A stretch of DNA of 64,000 nt from Streptomyces sp. TLI_235 (GCA_002300355.1 NSGV01000002.1:682001-746000); one strand, 5' to 3'; shown: positions 17,730 to 27,442, counted from the stretch's first letter. The notes: generated by a model from the letters alone, not told the origin. A program made the numbers and translations.

Positions 17730-20048
17730 CTACCTGTGCGGGACCGGGCCGCGGCCGAGGGGGCGCTGGGTGTCCGGGTCGGTGCGGCTGTCCTCGCTGA
17801 GCCCGCTGAGCGCCTCGGTGAGCAGTTCCCGGGCCTCCGCGGCGCGGCCCTGCTCGATCAGCGCGGTGCCCAGTTCGGTCAGGGTCTTGGTCATGCTGTC
17901 GGGCCGGCCGGCCTCCTCGTAGTGCACGAGGGCCTGCCGGTAGGCCGTCTCGGCGGCCGACCAGTGCTTCAATGCCGCGCAGTCCAGCCCCAGTTCGTGC
18001 GCGGTCATGGCGGCCAGCAGGTGCATCGGCGGCAAGGGCCGGCGCTCCACCAGTTCCAGCGCGCTGGCGAGGACGCGCCGGCGGGTGCCCACCGCTTCCT
18101 CCGCCCGGTCGGACTCGCGCAGGCAGGTGGCGGTGCCGCGCAGCGCGACCAGCCGGCCGATCGCCGCCGAGCGGTTGTCGATCCGGGCGAACGCGTCCGC
18201 CGCCCGCTGGAGGGCGTCGAGGGCCTCGTGGTGGCGTTGCAGGTTGCGCAGACCGGTGGCGAGGTAGACCAGCGCCCAGCCCTGCTGTTCGCGGTCACCA
18301 AGCTCCTGTGCCAACCGCAGTCCTTCGGAGGCCAGTTCGACGCCCCGCCGGTAGCTGTGCAGGCAGCTGACGTACGTCCAGGCGAGGTAGTTGACGTGCA
18401 CGGTCTCGGCCTGCCGGTCGCCGAGCGCGCGGGCCGCGTCCACCGAGAGCTGGAACACCTCTTCCCAGATGCCCCAGCTCATGAGCCGGTCGGAGAACCA
18501 GTGCACCGCCTCGGCGGTGTCGATCACCTCGCGGTGGTGTCCGGTCCGCTGCGCCAGGTGCAGGGCGGCCAGCCAGTCGGGGTGCTCCCGTTCCAGCCAC
18601 CGTCCCGCCTCGGCGGTCCCGGTGTCGTCCTCGGCGTGCTCGGGGTCGAACCGCAGCCCGCAGGCGATGGTGCGGCCGAGCAGCAGGCGGGCGGCCCGGT
18701 CACGGGCCTGCGCCACCTCCTCGGGCGTCTCGTCGACGGTCAGCCGCTCGCCGGCGCAGAGCCGTACCAGGTCGTGCAGCCGGTAACGGTCCGCGCCGAG
18801 CGCCTGGACCAGGCCCGCGTCGGCCAGTTGCTCCAGGAGCAGTTCGGTGCGGCCCTCCGAGAGGCCGGTGTGGGCCGCGGCGACGGCTGCCGTGAAGTCG
18901 GGTCCCGCCGTCAGGGCGCAGCGCCGGAGCACCAGCCGGGACTCGGCGGGCAGCCGCCGGTAGGACAGTTCGAAAGCGGGGCGGATCGCCAGGTCGCCGG
19001 TCTGCAGCAGGTCCAGGCGGTTCTCCTCCGCGGCCAGTTGGCGCACCAGGTGGGCGACGGTCTGCTGCGGCCGGGCGACCAGTCGCTGACCGGCGATCCG
19101 CAGGGCCAGCGGCAGGTAGCCGCACAGCCGGGCCAGCTCCGCGGTCGCGGCGGGTGCGGCCGCGATCCGCTCGCGGCCCGCGATCCGGGCGAGCAGGTCG
19201 GCCGCCTCGGCCGCGGTGAGCACGTCCAGGCTCAGCCGGCGCACCGACTCCAGCCCCGGCAGCAGGTTGCGGCTGGTCACCATGGTCACCGTCGGCCCGG
19301 AGCCCGGCAGCAGCGGGCGCACCTGGCCTTCGTCGGCGGCGTCGTCCAGGACCAGGAGCAGCCGCCGCTCGCGCACCAGTGCCCGGTAGAGCCCCGCCCG
19401 TTCCTCCGCCCCGACGGGCACGGCCGCGTCCCGGACCCCCAGGGCACGCAGCACCTGGCCGAGGGCGTCGTGCGCGGACAGGGGCTGCGCGGACATGCCG
19501 CCGAGGTTGAGCGAGAGCTGACCGCCGGGGAAGCGCCCGGCCAGGACGTGGGCGGCGTGCAGGGCGAAGGCCGTCTTGCCGAGACCGGGCTGGCCGTTGA
19601 CGAGCACCACGCGGGGGTGCGCGGGCAGGTCCTCCGAGGCGAGGGCGACGAGTTCGGCGAGGACGCCCTCGCGGGCCGTGAAGTCGGCGATGTCGCGGGG
19701 CAGGGCGAGGGAGCTCTGCCCCGCGCCGACGGCGGCCGCCCGGAGCGCCGGGCCGCGGTCCTCGACCGGGGCGGGTTCGGGCCGCACGCTGCGCGGACGC
19801 CCGGACTGGGCGGCCCGGTCCAGCGCCCGGGCCCGGTCGTCCGCCAGGTGCAGGGCGGCGGCCAGCGCCCGGACGGTGCGGCGCTGCGGCCCGCGCGTGC
19901 GGCCGCGTTCCATGTCGCCGAGGGCGCGCAGGCTGACACCGGCGGCTGCGGCGAGCTCCTCCTGGGTCAGACCCGCCGCCGTCCGGTACCCGGCCAACAG
20001 GCGGCCGAACTCACCCGCGTCCGTCCTGCCGCCGTCCCCACCCGCCAT
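17730..20048 (-). CDS. HTH-XRE / NB-ARC / TPR regulator (STAND ATPase)
   Basis: This is a 772-aa protein. An N-terminal XRE helix-turn-helix (LLAGYRTAAGLTQEELAAAA, then GVSLRALGDMERGRT) is followed by an NB-ARC ATPase (P-loop GQPGLGKTAF near residue 149, LLLVLDDAADEGQ, LARLCGYLPLALRIAGQRL) and then by TPR-like helices to the end (e.g. AETAYRQALVHYEEAG). Such proteins are signal-activated transcriptional regulators of specialised metabolism in streptomycetes. The ATG at 20048 has a GGGAGACGGGG site. The upstream DNA carries a striking 20-bp palindrome, a likely autoregulatory operator. The two SARP genes next door share the NB-ARC/TPR architecture. Confidence 0.88.
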   Translation of the reverse strand: MAGGDGGRTDAGEFGRLLAGYRTAAGLTQEELAAAAGVSLRALGDMERGRTRGPQRRTVRALAAALHLADDRARALDRAAQSGRPRSVRPEPAPVEDRGPALRAAAVGAGQSSLALPRDIADFTAREGVLAELVALASEDLPAHPRVVLVNGQPGLGKTAFALHAAHVLAGRFPGGQLSLNLGGMSAQPLSAHDALGQVLRALGVRDAAVPVGAEERAGLYRALVRERRLLLVLDDAADEGQVRPLLPGSGPTVTMVTSRNLLPGLESVRRLSLDVLTAAEAADLLARIAGRERIAAAPAATAELARLCGYLPLALRIAGQRLVARPQQTVAHLVRQLAAEENRLDLLQTGDLAIRPAFELSYRRLPAESRLVLRRCALTAGPDFTAAVAAAHTGLSEGRTELLLEQLADAGLVQALGADRYRLHDLVRLCAGERLTVDETPEEVAQARDRAARLLLGRTIACGLRFDPEHAEDDTGTAEAGRWLEREHPDWLAALHLAQRTGHHREVIDTAEAVHWFSDRLMSWGIWEEVFQLSVDAARALGDRQAETVHVNYLAWTYVSCLHSYRRGVELASEGLRLAQELGDREQQGWALVYLATGLRNLQRHHEALDALQRAADAFARIDNRSAAIGRLVALRGTATCLRESDRAEEAVGTRRRVLASALELVERRPLPPMHLLAAMTAHELGLDCAALKHWSAAETAYRQALVHYEEAGRPDSMTKTLTELGTALIEQGRAAEARELLTEALSGLSEDSRTDPDTQRPLGRGPVPHR

Positions 20049-20106
20049 GCCCCGTCTCCCGCCCGTCCGGTCACGCCGTGCCCGCACGCGTGCTCGCGTT
20101 CGGCAC

Positions 20107-20252
20107 TTCTGCCTGAACAGGCAGAATATCCATGATCGTGAAACGTACCCGGCGCCACCCGGCGTCCGGGGCCGGGCCGGGCCCCGGACGGATCCGCCGG
20201 CGAGGGCGTTCTGCCTGCAGAACCGCCAGTGGTTCCTCACTCGGTTCTGCCT
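20107..20252. promoter_or_regulatory. palindromic operator and TTCTGCCT repeats upstream of the HTH-TPR gene
   Basis: TTCTGCCTGAACAGGCAGAA (20107-20126) is a perfect inverted repeat with 9-bp arms. The core TTCTGCCT recurs at 20209-20216 (within TTCTGCCTGCAGAA) and at 20245-20252. All three lie in the 283-nt gap between the regulator start (20048) and the end of the SARP gene (20332). It is a strong candidate binding site for the XRE-type regulator itself. Confidence 0.6.
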
Positions 20253-20331
20253 CTTCTTTTCCCCAAAACTGCCGGTGCCCGGGTGCTGAGGGGCGCACGG
20301 GGCCGCGTCGGGGCGGGTGGGGCGGACCGGG

Positions 20332-22977
20332 TCAGGGGGCGGCGGTCGGCGCTGCGGCCCGCCGAGGGGGCACGGGGCCCGCGAGGCCCCGGCCGATCGC
20401 GCCCAGCAGGTCCGCGAGCAGTTCGTTGGCGCGCTTCTCGGCCGCGGGAACGCCGGCGGTCCGGCCCAGGGCGACCGCGAGCCGGGCGGAGGAGATCGCG
20501 GCCTCGCGCCGACCGAGCACGTGCAGGGCCCGAGCGCGGCTGTGGAGCGCCAGGACGGCCGCGGCGTCCTCGGAGCGGGTGGTGGCGGCCCGGACGGCCT
20601 CGTCGGCATGGGCGAGGGCCGGACCCGGTTCCCCGGCCAGGACCAGGGCGTCGGCGAGGCCGGTCAGTGCGGGCACCAGCAGGTGGGCGGTGGCCGGGGT
20701 CCGGGCGGCCTCCACCAGGTCGACGAGCATGGGCAGGGCCCGGCGGTGCTGCCCGGTGCGCAGCAGCGCGGCGGCCACCCGGCTGCCGCAGTCGTGGCGC
20801 AGGACCTCGTCCCCGGCCCGGTCGGCCGCCGCGATTGCGAGGTCCAGTTGGACGGCGGCCGCGTGGTGGGCAGCCCGCACGGTGTGGAGGACGGCGAGGT
20901 CCGTGCCGAGCCGGGCGACGGCCGCGTCGTCGTTCCCGGCCCGGGCCGCGCGCAGTCCGGCCTCGGCGACGGTCCGCCAGTGGGACCGGTCGTGGTCGGT
21001 CTCCTCGTGGAGCAGGGCGGTGCGGTGGGCGAGCCGCCAGGTGCCGGGGGCCGGGCCGTTGCGCTCGCCGAGGAGCACGAGGGCGCGCAGGCTGCCCTCC
21101 TCCTTCTCGAACGCGCCCCTGATCGACGCCGGCCCGCCGTCCGCCGTGCACGCGGCCGTCCAGTCGGCGGTGACGTCCAGGTAGTGGTCCATCAGCCGGT
21201 CGAGGGCGGCGGACCGTTCGTCCCGGCCGAGCTCGGCGGCGTACCGGGCGGCATAGCGGCGCACCGATTCGCGCCTGGTGTAGCGGCCGGGGGCCGCCTC
21301 GTCCAGCAGGTGGACCGCGTCCAGTTCGGCCAGCAGGGTGCGGGTGGCGGTGCGCGGGGCGCCGGCGAGGGCGGCCGCGGCTCCGGTGTCGATCACCTCT
21401 CCGGGGTGCAGGCCCAGCAGCGCGAACAGCCGGGCCGCAGGGGGAGCCAGCGTCCGGTGTGTCCGGTCCAGGGCAGCGACCAGGCCGGCCGGGGCACCCG
21501 CCGGGCCGGTGCCGGCCCCCGAGAGGGCCGTCAACCCCGCCTCTGGGTCGGCGAGTTCATCGGCGAGAGCGCTCGCCGACCAGTCCGGCCGGGCGGCCAG
21601 CCGGGTGGCGGCCAGGCGCAGGGCGAGCGGCAGGCGCTCGCAGCGTTCGATGAGTTCGGCGACGGCGCCCGGGTCGTCCTCGGCCCGGTCGGGCCCCCAG
21701 GCGCGGGCGAGCAGCGTGACGGCGTCCTCGTGGGTGAGGGAGCCCAACGGCACCGGGACGCCGCCCTCGTGGACCAGCAGGCGGTGCAGTCGGCTGCGGC
21801 TGGTGACGACGGCGACCGGGGTCGGCCCCGCGCCTTCGGCACCGGGCGGCGGCGGGTCGGGCAGGAGGGGGAGGATCTGTTCCCGGGAGGCCGCGTCGTC
21901 CAGCAGGACCACCATCCGCCGGCCGGCGACGAGTTCGCGGTAGCGGCGGGAGCGTTCGGCCGTCGACGCGGGGAGGTCGTCCGGGGCGACGCCGAGCGCG
22001 GTGAGGAAACCGCCCAGGACGTCGGCGGGTTCCCGTGGCCCGCCCGGGTCGAACCCGCCCAGGGCGGCGTCCAGGACGCCGTCCGGGAACTTCCCGGCCC
22101 GCTGCGCGGCCCAGTACCGGACCAGGGCGGTCTTGCCCGCCCCCGCCGGGCCCGTGACCAGGACCGGGCGGCCGGTCCGGGCGGCGGGCAGCGCCTCGTC
22201 CAGCCGGGCGAGTTCGAGGCTCCGGCCGCAGAAGCGGCGGTCGGGCACGGGGGGCCGGGCGACCGGCGGCGTTCCCGCGCCGTGCGGCCCGGCGGGGCGG
22301 ACCGGCATGCGGTCGAACCGCTCCCGCGCCTCCGGGTGCCGCCCGTCCTGCTGCAGGCAGCGCACCAGCATGGCGGCCAGGGTCCGCCGGGACGGGTGGG
22401 CGTCGGCGACCTCGGTCAGCGGGGCGACGGCCTCGCCGCCCCGGCCGGCCCGCAGCAGGGTCTCGGCCAGCCGTTCCAGCGCGTCGAGCCGCAGGCCGGT
22501 GAGGTGCGGGAGTTCCCGTTCGCGCAGCCGGACCGAGCCACAGTCGGCGAGCGCGGGCCCGCGCCACAGGTCAAGCGCGGTCCGCAGCAGCGGAACGGGG
22601 CCTCCCCGGGCCGCCGCCGCGGGGCCGACCGGCTCGCCCGGCAGTGCCGCCGTCTCCTCGCAGAGGCGGGCGAAGCGCAGGGCGTCGACCCGCTCGGGGT
22701 CACCGGCCAGCAGGTATCCGGAGCCCCGGGTCTCCAGGGCGAACCCCGGCCCGTCCAGCAGTCGGCGCAGTGCGGCGACGTGTCCCTGCAGGGCTGCCCG
22801 CGCGGTGGGCGGCGCGGCGCCGTCCCAGACAAGTTCGATCAGTTCGCCGGTGGACACCGTCCGGTTGAGTTTCACGGCCAGGGCGCTGAGCAGCGCCCGC
22901 CGTTTCAGCGCCGAGGGCGTCACGACGGCGCCGTCCGGCCGCCGCACGACCATCGGTCCCAGCAGATCGATGTGCAC
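20332..22977 (-). CDS. SARP-family regulator (OmpR-type DNA-binding, BTAD, NB-ARC, TPR-like)
   Basis: This 881-aa AfsR-like protein starts at a GTG behind GGGGGAGAGG. Residues 1-95 form the winged-helix DNA-binding domain (LKRRALLSALAVKLNRTVS; ALQGHVAALRRLL). The bacterial transcriptional activation domain follows to about 230 (LLRTALDLWRGPALAD; TLAAMLVRCLQQDGRHPEA). An NB-ARC ATPase comes next (P-loop GPAGAGKTALV near 276, MVVLLDDAASREQ, ERLPLALRLAATRLA), then a helical TPR-like C-terminus. SARPs activate biosynthetic or accessory clusters. It is divergent from a second SARP across 198 nt and sits between the EccA-like block and mycP, suggesting control of the T7SS locus (inference). Confidence 0.9.
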   Translation of the reverse strand: MHIDLLGPMVVRRPDGAVVTPSALKRRALLSALAVKLNRTVSTGELIELVWDGAAPPTARAALQGHVAALRRLLDGPGFALETRGSGYLLAGDPERVDALRFARLCEETAALPGEPVGPAAAARGGPVPLLRTALDLWRGPALADCGSVRLRERELPHLTGLRLDALERLAETLLRAGRGGEAVAPLTEVADAHPSRRTLAAMLVRCLQQDGRHPEARERFDRMPVRPAGPHGAGTPPVARPPVPDRRFCGRSLELARLDEALPAARTGRPVLVTGPAGAGKTALVRYWAAQRAGKFPDGVLDAALGGFDPGGPREPADVLGGFLTALGVAPDDLPASTAERSRRYRELVAGRRMVVLLDDAASREQILPLLPDPPPPGAEGAGPTPVAVVTSRSRLHRLLVHEGGVPVPLGSLTHEDAVTLLARAWGPDRAEDDPGAVAELIERCERLPLALRLAATRLAARPDWSASALADELADPEAGLTALSGAGTGPAGAPAGLVAALDRTHRTLAPPAARLFALLGLHPGEVIDTGAAAALAGAPRTATRTLLAELDAVHLLDEAAPGRYTRRESVRRYAARYAAELGRDERSAALDRLMDHYLDVTADWTAACTADGGPASIRGAFEKEEGSLRALVLLGERNGPAPGTWRLAHRTALLHEETDHDRSHWRTVAEAGLRAARAGNDDAAVARLGTDLAVLHTVRAAHHAAAVQLDLAIAAADRAGDEVLRHDCGSRVAAALLRTGQHRRALPMLVDLVEAARTPATAHLLVPALTGLADALVLAGEPGPALAHADEAVRAATTRSEDAAAVLALHSRARALHVLGRREAAISSARLAVALGRTAGVPAAEKRANELLADLLGAIGRGLAGPVPPRRAAAPTAAP

Positions 22978-23175
22978 GCGCCTCTCCCCCGTGCCGGGCC
23001 CTTCCGGGCCTCCCCCCTGCACGTCCGCCCACCGCGGCCCCCGCCGGTCGCTCCCGTGCCCGCCGCGTCCACCCGCAGGGCCGGACGATGACACATCCCG
23101 GACAAGTACGCACACTACACTGCACCCCCCGGCGCCGACCTGTGGCGCCGGACGGTGTGGACAGGGGGGTACGGG

Positions 23176-26004
23176 GTGCGGATCCGGCTGCTCGGTCCGG
23201 TGGAGCTGCGGACCGGACGGCTCGGTTTCACCACGGTGTCGGGGGCCCAGCGCCGGGCGGTGCTGGCTCTGCTGGCGCTGGAACTCGGACGTGTCGTGCC
23301 CGTGGAGCGGCTCTGCGAGGTGCTGTGGGGCGACCGGCCGCCGACCAGTGCGCGGGCGGCGGTGCAGGGGCACGTCGCCGCCCTGCGCAAAGCCCTCGTC
23401 GACACCCCGTTCGACCTGCACACCCGGGCCGGCGGCTACCTGCTGACCGGGCCGGCGGACGACGTGGACGCGCTGCGCCTGGACGCGCTGGCGGCCCGTA
23501 CCGCGGGACACGCCGCCGCAGCCGGCCCGCTCGACGACGCCGAGGCCGCGGCCCTGCTGGAGGAGGCTCTGCGGCTGTGGCGCGGCGAAGCCCTGGCCGA
23601 CCTCCCCGACACCCCGCTGCGCACCGCTCTGGTGGACCACCTGAACCGGACCCGCACCGACGTGCTGCTCCGCTGGGGCGCGCTGCAACTGCGCCGGGGC
23701 ACCGGGGCGGCCGCCGTCGCCGTGCTGGAGCAGCACGTGCGGACGGACGGGCTGCGGGAGGAGCTGGTGGCGCTGCTGATGCGCTGCCTGCACCGGGCCG
23801 GACGGCCGGCGGACGCGCTCACCGCGTACCACCGGACCCGTCGGCGGCTGGACCGCGAACTGGGCATCCGGCCCGGCCCCGCCCTGCAGGCCGCACTCGC
23901 CGAGGTGCTGGCCGACGACGGCCCGGAGCGGCCGGCCGGAGCGGCCGCCCCGGCCGGGCCCACCGTGCGCGTCCCCGGCCGGCTGCCGCGCCGGCCGACC
24001 GGGTTCGTCGGGCGGCGGGCGGAACTCGACCTGCTGGACCGGGCCGGCCTCCCCGAGCGCACCGCCGGCGGCCCGATCCTGGTGACCGGGCCGCCCGGTG
24101 TCGGCAAGAGCGCGCTGGCCGTCGCCTGGGCGCACCGGGCCGCCGCCCGTTTCCCCGGCGGCCTGCTGTACGCCGACCTGCGCGGCCTCACCGTGTCCGG
24201 CCCGGCCCGGCCCGAGGACGTCCTCGCCGATTTCCTGCACGCGCTCGACGTCCCCGCCGGGGCCGTTCCCGCGGACCGCGCCGACCGGGCCCGGCTGTTC
24301 CGCGAACGCACCGCGGGCCGGCGGCTGCTGGTGGTCCTGGACGACGCCCACGGCGCCGACCAGGTGGTCGATCTGCTGCCGCAGGACCCCGGCTGCGTGA
24401 CGGTCGTCACCGGCCGGGGGCCCCTGCAGGACCTGCTCGCCCTCGACGGGGCCGTCGTGCTGCAGCTGGCCGAACTGCCGCAGGACGACGCCCTGCTCCT
24501 CCTGGAACGCGCCCTGACTCCCGAACGGGTGCACGATGATCCGTTGGCCGCCGCCCGCCTCGTCCGGCTGTGCGACCGGCTGCCGCTCGCGCTGCGGATC
24601 GCGGCGGCCCGGCTGGCCACCCAGCCGGGCTGGTCCCTGTCGGCGCTCGTGGACGAACTCGCCGACGAACCAGGGAGGTTGACCGCCCTGAGCGCGGACA
24701 GCGCGTTCGGCGTCCGCAGCCGACTGGACCTGACGCATCGTCGGCTCTCCGCACCGGCCGCCGACCTGCTCGCCGCCCTGGCCGCGCACCCGGGCGACCA
24801 GGTCGACGCCCTCACGAGCGCCGCACTGCTCGGCACCGACACCCCGGCCGCCCGCCGGGCGTTGGACGAGCTGGCCGCCCACCACCTGCTCACCGGCACC
24901 GGGCCGGGGCGTTACGGCCGCGCTCCCCTGGTGCGCCCGTTCGGCGCCGGGCTGCTCGCCGAACGGGCGGAGCCGCTCCGGCGGCTGCCGGGCGAGCGGC
25001 TGGCGGACTACTTACTCGCCGTCCTCCGGCGCTGCGGGCGCTTCCTCGACCCCTGGCAGGAGGGGGCCGGGGCGCCGGCGCACCCGCCGCAGGCCCTGCC
25101 TGCCATCGCCGACATCCGCACCGCACTCGACTGGTTCCGCGCCGAGGAGCCCACCGTCCGCGCGCTGGCGGACACGACCGCCCGCACCGATCCCGGGCGC
25201 GCCTGGCAGCTCGCCCTGTTCAGCGGGGCGCTCTACCACGGCCTCGGCCGCTTCACCGCCTGGCTCGACTGCGCCGACGTCGGCCTGAGGGCGGCCGAAC
25301 GGTGCGGCGACCCTGTGCCGGTCGCGCTGCTGCACAACTGCCGGGCCCAGGCCCTGGTCGCGCTGGAGCGGCCGCACGAGGCGGCCGAGGCGGCGCGCCG
25401 GGCCGTCGCGGCCCTCGACACGGCGGAAGGCCCCGGGGCCGCAGCCGCCCGCATCCGGTCCCTCGCCACCCTCGGCATGGCCACCTCGCTGGTCGGCGGG
25501 CGCGCCGAGGCCGAGCGGCTCACCGCGTCCGCACTCGCCCTCGCCCTCGCCACGGGCGAGCGCCGCCACCTGGTCGAGGCCAAGGTGCACCAGGGGCGAG
25601 TCGGCCTGGCCGCCGGTGACCTGGAGGGCGCGCGGCGCCGCTCGTGGGAGGCCCGTGAACTGCTTCCGGCCGTGCCGATCACCCGGATCCACCTCTGGTG
25701 CCTGCTGACCGAGGCGCAGACGCTCTCGCCGGTGCTCCGCGACGAGACCGCCGATCTCGTCTGGCACCGGCTGCTCGCCACCTGCGGGGAGGCCGGCCTG
25801 CTGGACCTCCACGCGGCCGCCGAGCTGTCGTACGCCGCCCACCTGACGGCCCGTGACCGGGCCCAGGAGGCCGACCGGCGGCTGCACGCGGTGCTCGGCC
25901 ACTTCCGTGCCGAGGACCGGCGCGGCGGCGGCCCGAGCGAGATCACCACGGGCCTGGCTGCGACCCTGGGGCTCGACCCGGCGGACTGGTCGGCGCAGGG
26001 CTGA
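23176..26004 (+). CDS. SARP-family regulator with NB-ARC and TPR-like C-terminus
   Basis: This 942-aa protein begins at a GTG at 23176 with AGGGGGG upstream; no ATG gives a better site. The DNA-binding domain opens VRIRLLGPVELRTGRLGF and contains AVQGHVAALRKALV. The activation domain carries EEALRLWRGEALADLP and VALLMRCLHRAGRPADALT. NB-ARC motifs are TGPPGVGKSALA (near residue 303), RRLLVVLDDAHGADQ and CDRLPLALRIAAARLA. The rest is helical repeats. It resembles its divergent neighbour in architecture but is not a close copy. It is convergent with mycP, with only 44 nt between the stops. Confidence 0.9.
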   Translation: MRIRLLGPVELRTGRLGFTTVSGAQRRAVLALLALELGRVVPVERLCEVLWGDRPPTSARAAVQGHVAALRKALVDTPFDLHTRAGGYLLTGPADDVDALRLDALAARTAGHAAAAGPLDDAEAAALLEEALRLWRGEALADLPDTPLRTALVDHLNRTRTDVLLRWGALQLRRGTGAAAVAVLEQHVRTDGLREELVALLMRCLHRAGRPADALTAYHRTRRRLDRELGIRPGPALQAALAEVLADDGPERPAGAAAPAGPTVRVPGRLPRRPTGFVGRRAELDLLDRAGLPERTAGGPILVTGPPGVGKSALAVAWAHRAAARFPGGLLYADLRGLTVSGPARPEDVLADFLHALDVPAGAVPADRADRARLFRERTAGRRLLVVLDDAHGADQVVDLLPQDPGCVTVVTGRGPLQDLLALDGAVVLQLAELPQDDALLLLERALTPERVHDDPLAAARLVRLCDRLPLALRIAAARLATQPGWSLSALVDELADEPGRLTALSADSAFGVRSRLDLTHRRLSAPAADLLAALAAHPGDQVDALTSAALLGTDTPAARRALDELAAHHLLTGTGPGRYGRAPLVRPFGAGLLAERAEPLRRLPGERLADYLLAVLRRCGRFLDPWQEGAGAPAHPPQALPAIADIRTALDWFRAEEPTVRALADTTARTDPGRAWQLALFSGALYHGLGRFTAWLDCADVGLRAAERCGDPVPVALLHNCRAQALVALERPHEAAEAARRAVAALDTAEGPGAAAARIRSLATLGMATSLVGGRAEAERLTASALALALATGERRHLVEAKVHQGRVGLAAGDLEGARRRSWEARELLPAVPITRIHLWCLLTEAQTLSPVLRDETADLVWHRLLATCGEAGLLDLHAAAELSYAAHLTARDRAQEADRRLHAVLGHFRAEDRRGGGPSEITTGLAATLGLDPADWSAQG

Positions 26005-26048
26005 GGACCGCCCGCCGGCCCCGGTCGCCGTCGGCGGCCGCGCACACC

Positions 26049-27344
26049 TCACTCCCCGGCGGGCCGTCCCGGGCGCCAGCCGCGTCCGCGGGCGCGGGGG
26101 ACGGCGGCAGCCGCCGCGACCGCGGCCGAGCCGCCGAGGGCCGCGAAGGCGATGAGCACGGCCTGGGTCGGGGCGCGGGTGGCGGGGCGGGCCGGCGGCA
26201 TGACGACGGCGGCGGCGGGGGGCGGGGTGCCGGGCGCGGCCTCGGCGAACCGGGTGACGGCGGAGACCGGGTCGACGGTGCCGTAGCCGTACCTCGGGTC
26301 GGTGCTGCGGTAGGCGGTGCCCTCCAGGCGCCGGGTCAACCGGTCGACGGTGAGGTCGGGGCGGTAGCCGAGGACGAGGGCCGCCGTGGCGGCGACGAAG
26401 GCGGTGGCGAAACTGGAGCCGGTACCGATGTAGTAGCCGCCCGGCCCGGGCCCCGGTCCGGTGACGGCGTCGCCGGGGGCGGCGAGGTCGACGCGACCCC
26501 CGACGGCGGTGGACGAGGAAATGCCGGGGAGGGCGCCGCCGGGCGCGAGACCGCGGACGGCGAGGACCTCGGGATAGGCCGCCGGGTAGGCGGGTCGGGG
26601 CTCGGCGGTGCCGGACGGGGCAGCGTCGGGGGCCGCCGGAGCGACGATCAGCGCGCCCCTGTCCCGGGCGGCCCGGACGGCGGCGGCCAGCGCGTCGTTG
26701 CCGGCGGGCAGCGCCACGGCGACCGCGAGGACCCGCGCGCCCCGGTCGACGGCCGCGGAGACCCCCCGGGCGAGGAGGTCCGGCGAGGAGGCCCCCGTCC
26801 CGTCGGTGACCGAGACCGCGAGGATCCTGGCCCGCGGCGCGAGGCCCGCGAATCCCGTTCCCTCCCGCCGGTCGGCGGCGATCAGGTCGGCGAGGAAGGT
26901 GCCGTGGCCGACGCAGTCCTGCGCGGGATCGGCGCCGCCGGGCAGCGGGGCGCGGTCGAGGCGGCCGGTGAGCAGGCCGTTCCCGTCCTCGACCCCGGAG
27001 CCGAGGACGGCGACGGTGACGCCCTCGCCCTGGCTGAGCGGCCACACCCGGTCGGGCCGCAGGAAGGCCTGCGACCACGGGGTGAGCTGTGTGCCCCTGG
27101 TGGACCGCGGCAGACATCCGTTCTGCCCGTCCTCGACGTCGCGCCGCTGCTGGGTGACGCCGGGCAGGGCGTCCGGGGTGTCGGCGGCCGCACCGGCCGC
27201 GGCCGGCAGCAGCAGGCCGACGGTCAGGAGCAGCACCGCGCCGCGCGCCGCGGGCCGTCCCCCGGCGCGGAGGGATGCTCCGGTCGGGCGGGACGAGCCG
27301 GGTCCGCGCTGCTCCGCGCGGACCGTCGGTGCCGGGCGCGGCAT
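26049..27344 (-). CDS. mycP: mycosin-like subtilase MycP of the T7SS, apparently lacking the catalytic Asp
   Basis: This 431-aa protein has a signal sequence (GAVLLLTVGLLLPAAAGAAA), a subtilisin-fold domain and a C-terminal membrane anchor (VLIAFAALGGSAAVAAAAAV), the mycosin layout. Mycosins stabilise the ESX membrane complex and cleave some substrates. The His motif (DCVGHGTFLADLI) and Ser motif (GTGSSFATAFVAATAALVL) are present. The Asp motif, usually D-[ST]-G, reads VAVLGSGVEDG, so Gly replaces the catalytic Asp near residue 114. The oxyanion-hole AGN motif reads AAP (GALIVAPAAPD). It is therefore probably a structural pseudoprotease. The ATG at 27344 follows GAAGGGAA; an open frame further upstream lacks signal-peptide logic. 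Confidence 0.85.
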   Translation of the reverse strand: MPRPAPTVRAEQRGPGSSRPTGASLRAGGRPAARGAVLLLTVGLLLPAAAGAAADTPDALPGVTQQRRDVEDGQNGCLPRSTRGTQLTPWSQAFLRPDRVWPLSQGEGVTVAVLGSGVEDGNGLLTGRLDRAPLPGGADPAQDCVGHGTFLADLIAADRREGTGFAGLAPRARILAVSVTDGTGASSPDLLARGVSAAVDRGARVLAVAVALPAGNDALAAAVRAARDRGALIVAPAAPDAAPSGTAEPRPAYPAAYPEVLAVRGLAPGGALPGISSSTAVGGRVDLAAPGDAVTGPGPGPGGYYIGTGSSFATAFVAATAALVLGYRPDLTVDRLTRRLEGTAYRSTDPRYGYGTVDPVSAVTRFAEAAPGTPPPAAAVVMPPARPATRAPTQAVLIAFAALGGSAAVAAAAAVPRARGRGWRPGRPAGE

Positions 27345-27442
27345 GTCGGGGTTCCCTTCGTCGGGGGTCGGGAGGTGCAGGTGGCCCGGGTCGCCGCCGG
27401 TGGGGATGCGGGCGGGCGGGGCGGCCGGTGGCTCCGGCCGTT

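Noticed and set aside
23100..24885. Minus-strand extension of the left SARP frame beyond 22977
   Set aside because: The extra 600 or so codons are antisense to the divergent SARP gene and show no domain. The SARP DNA-binding domain starts properly at the GTG at 22977.
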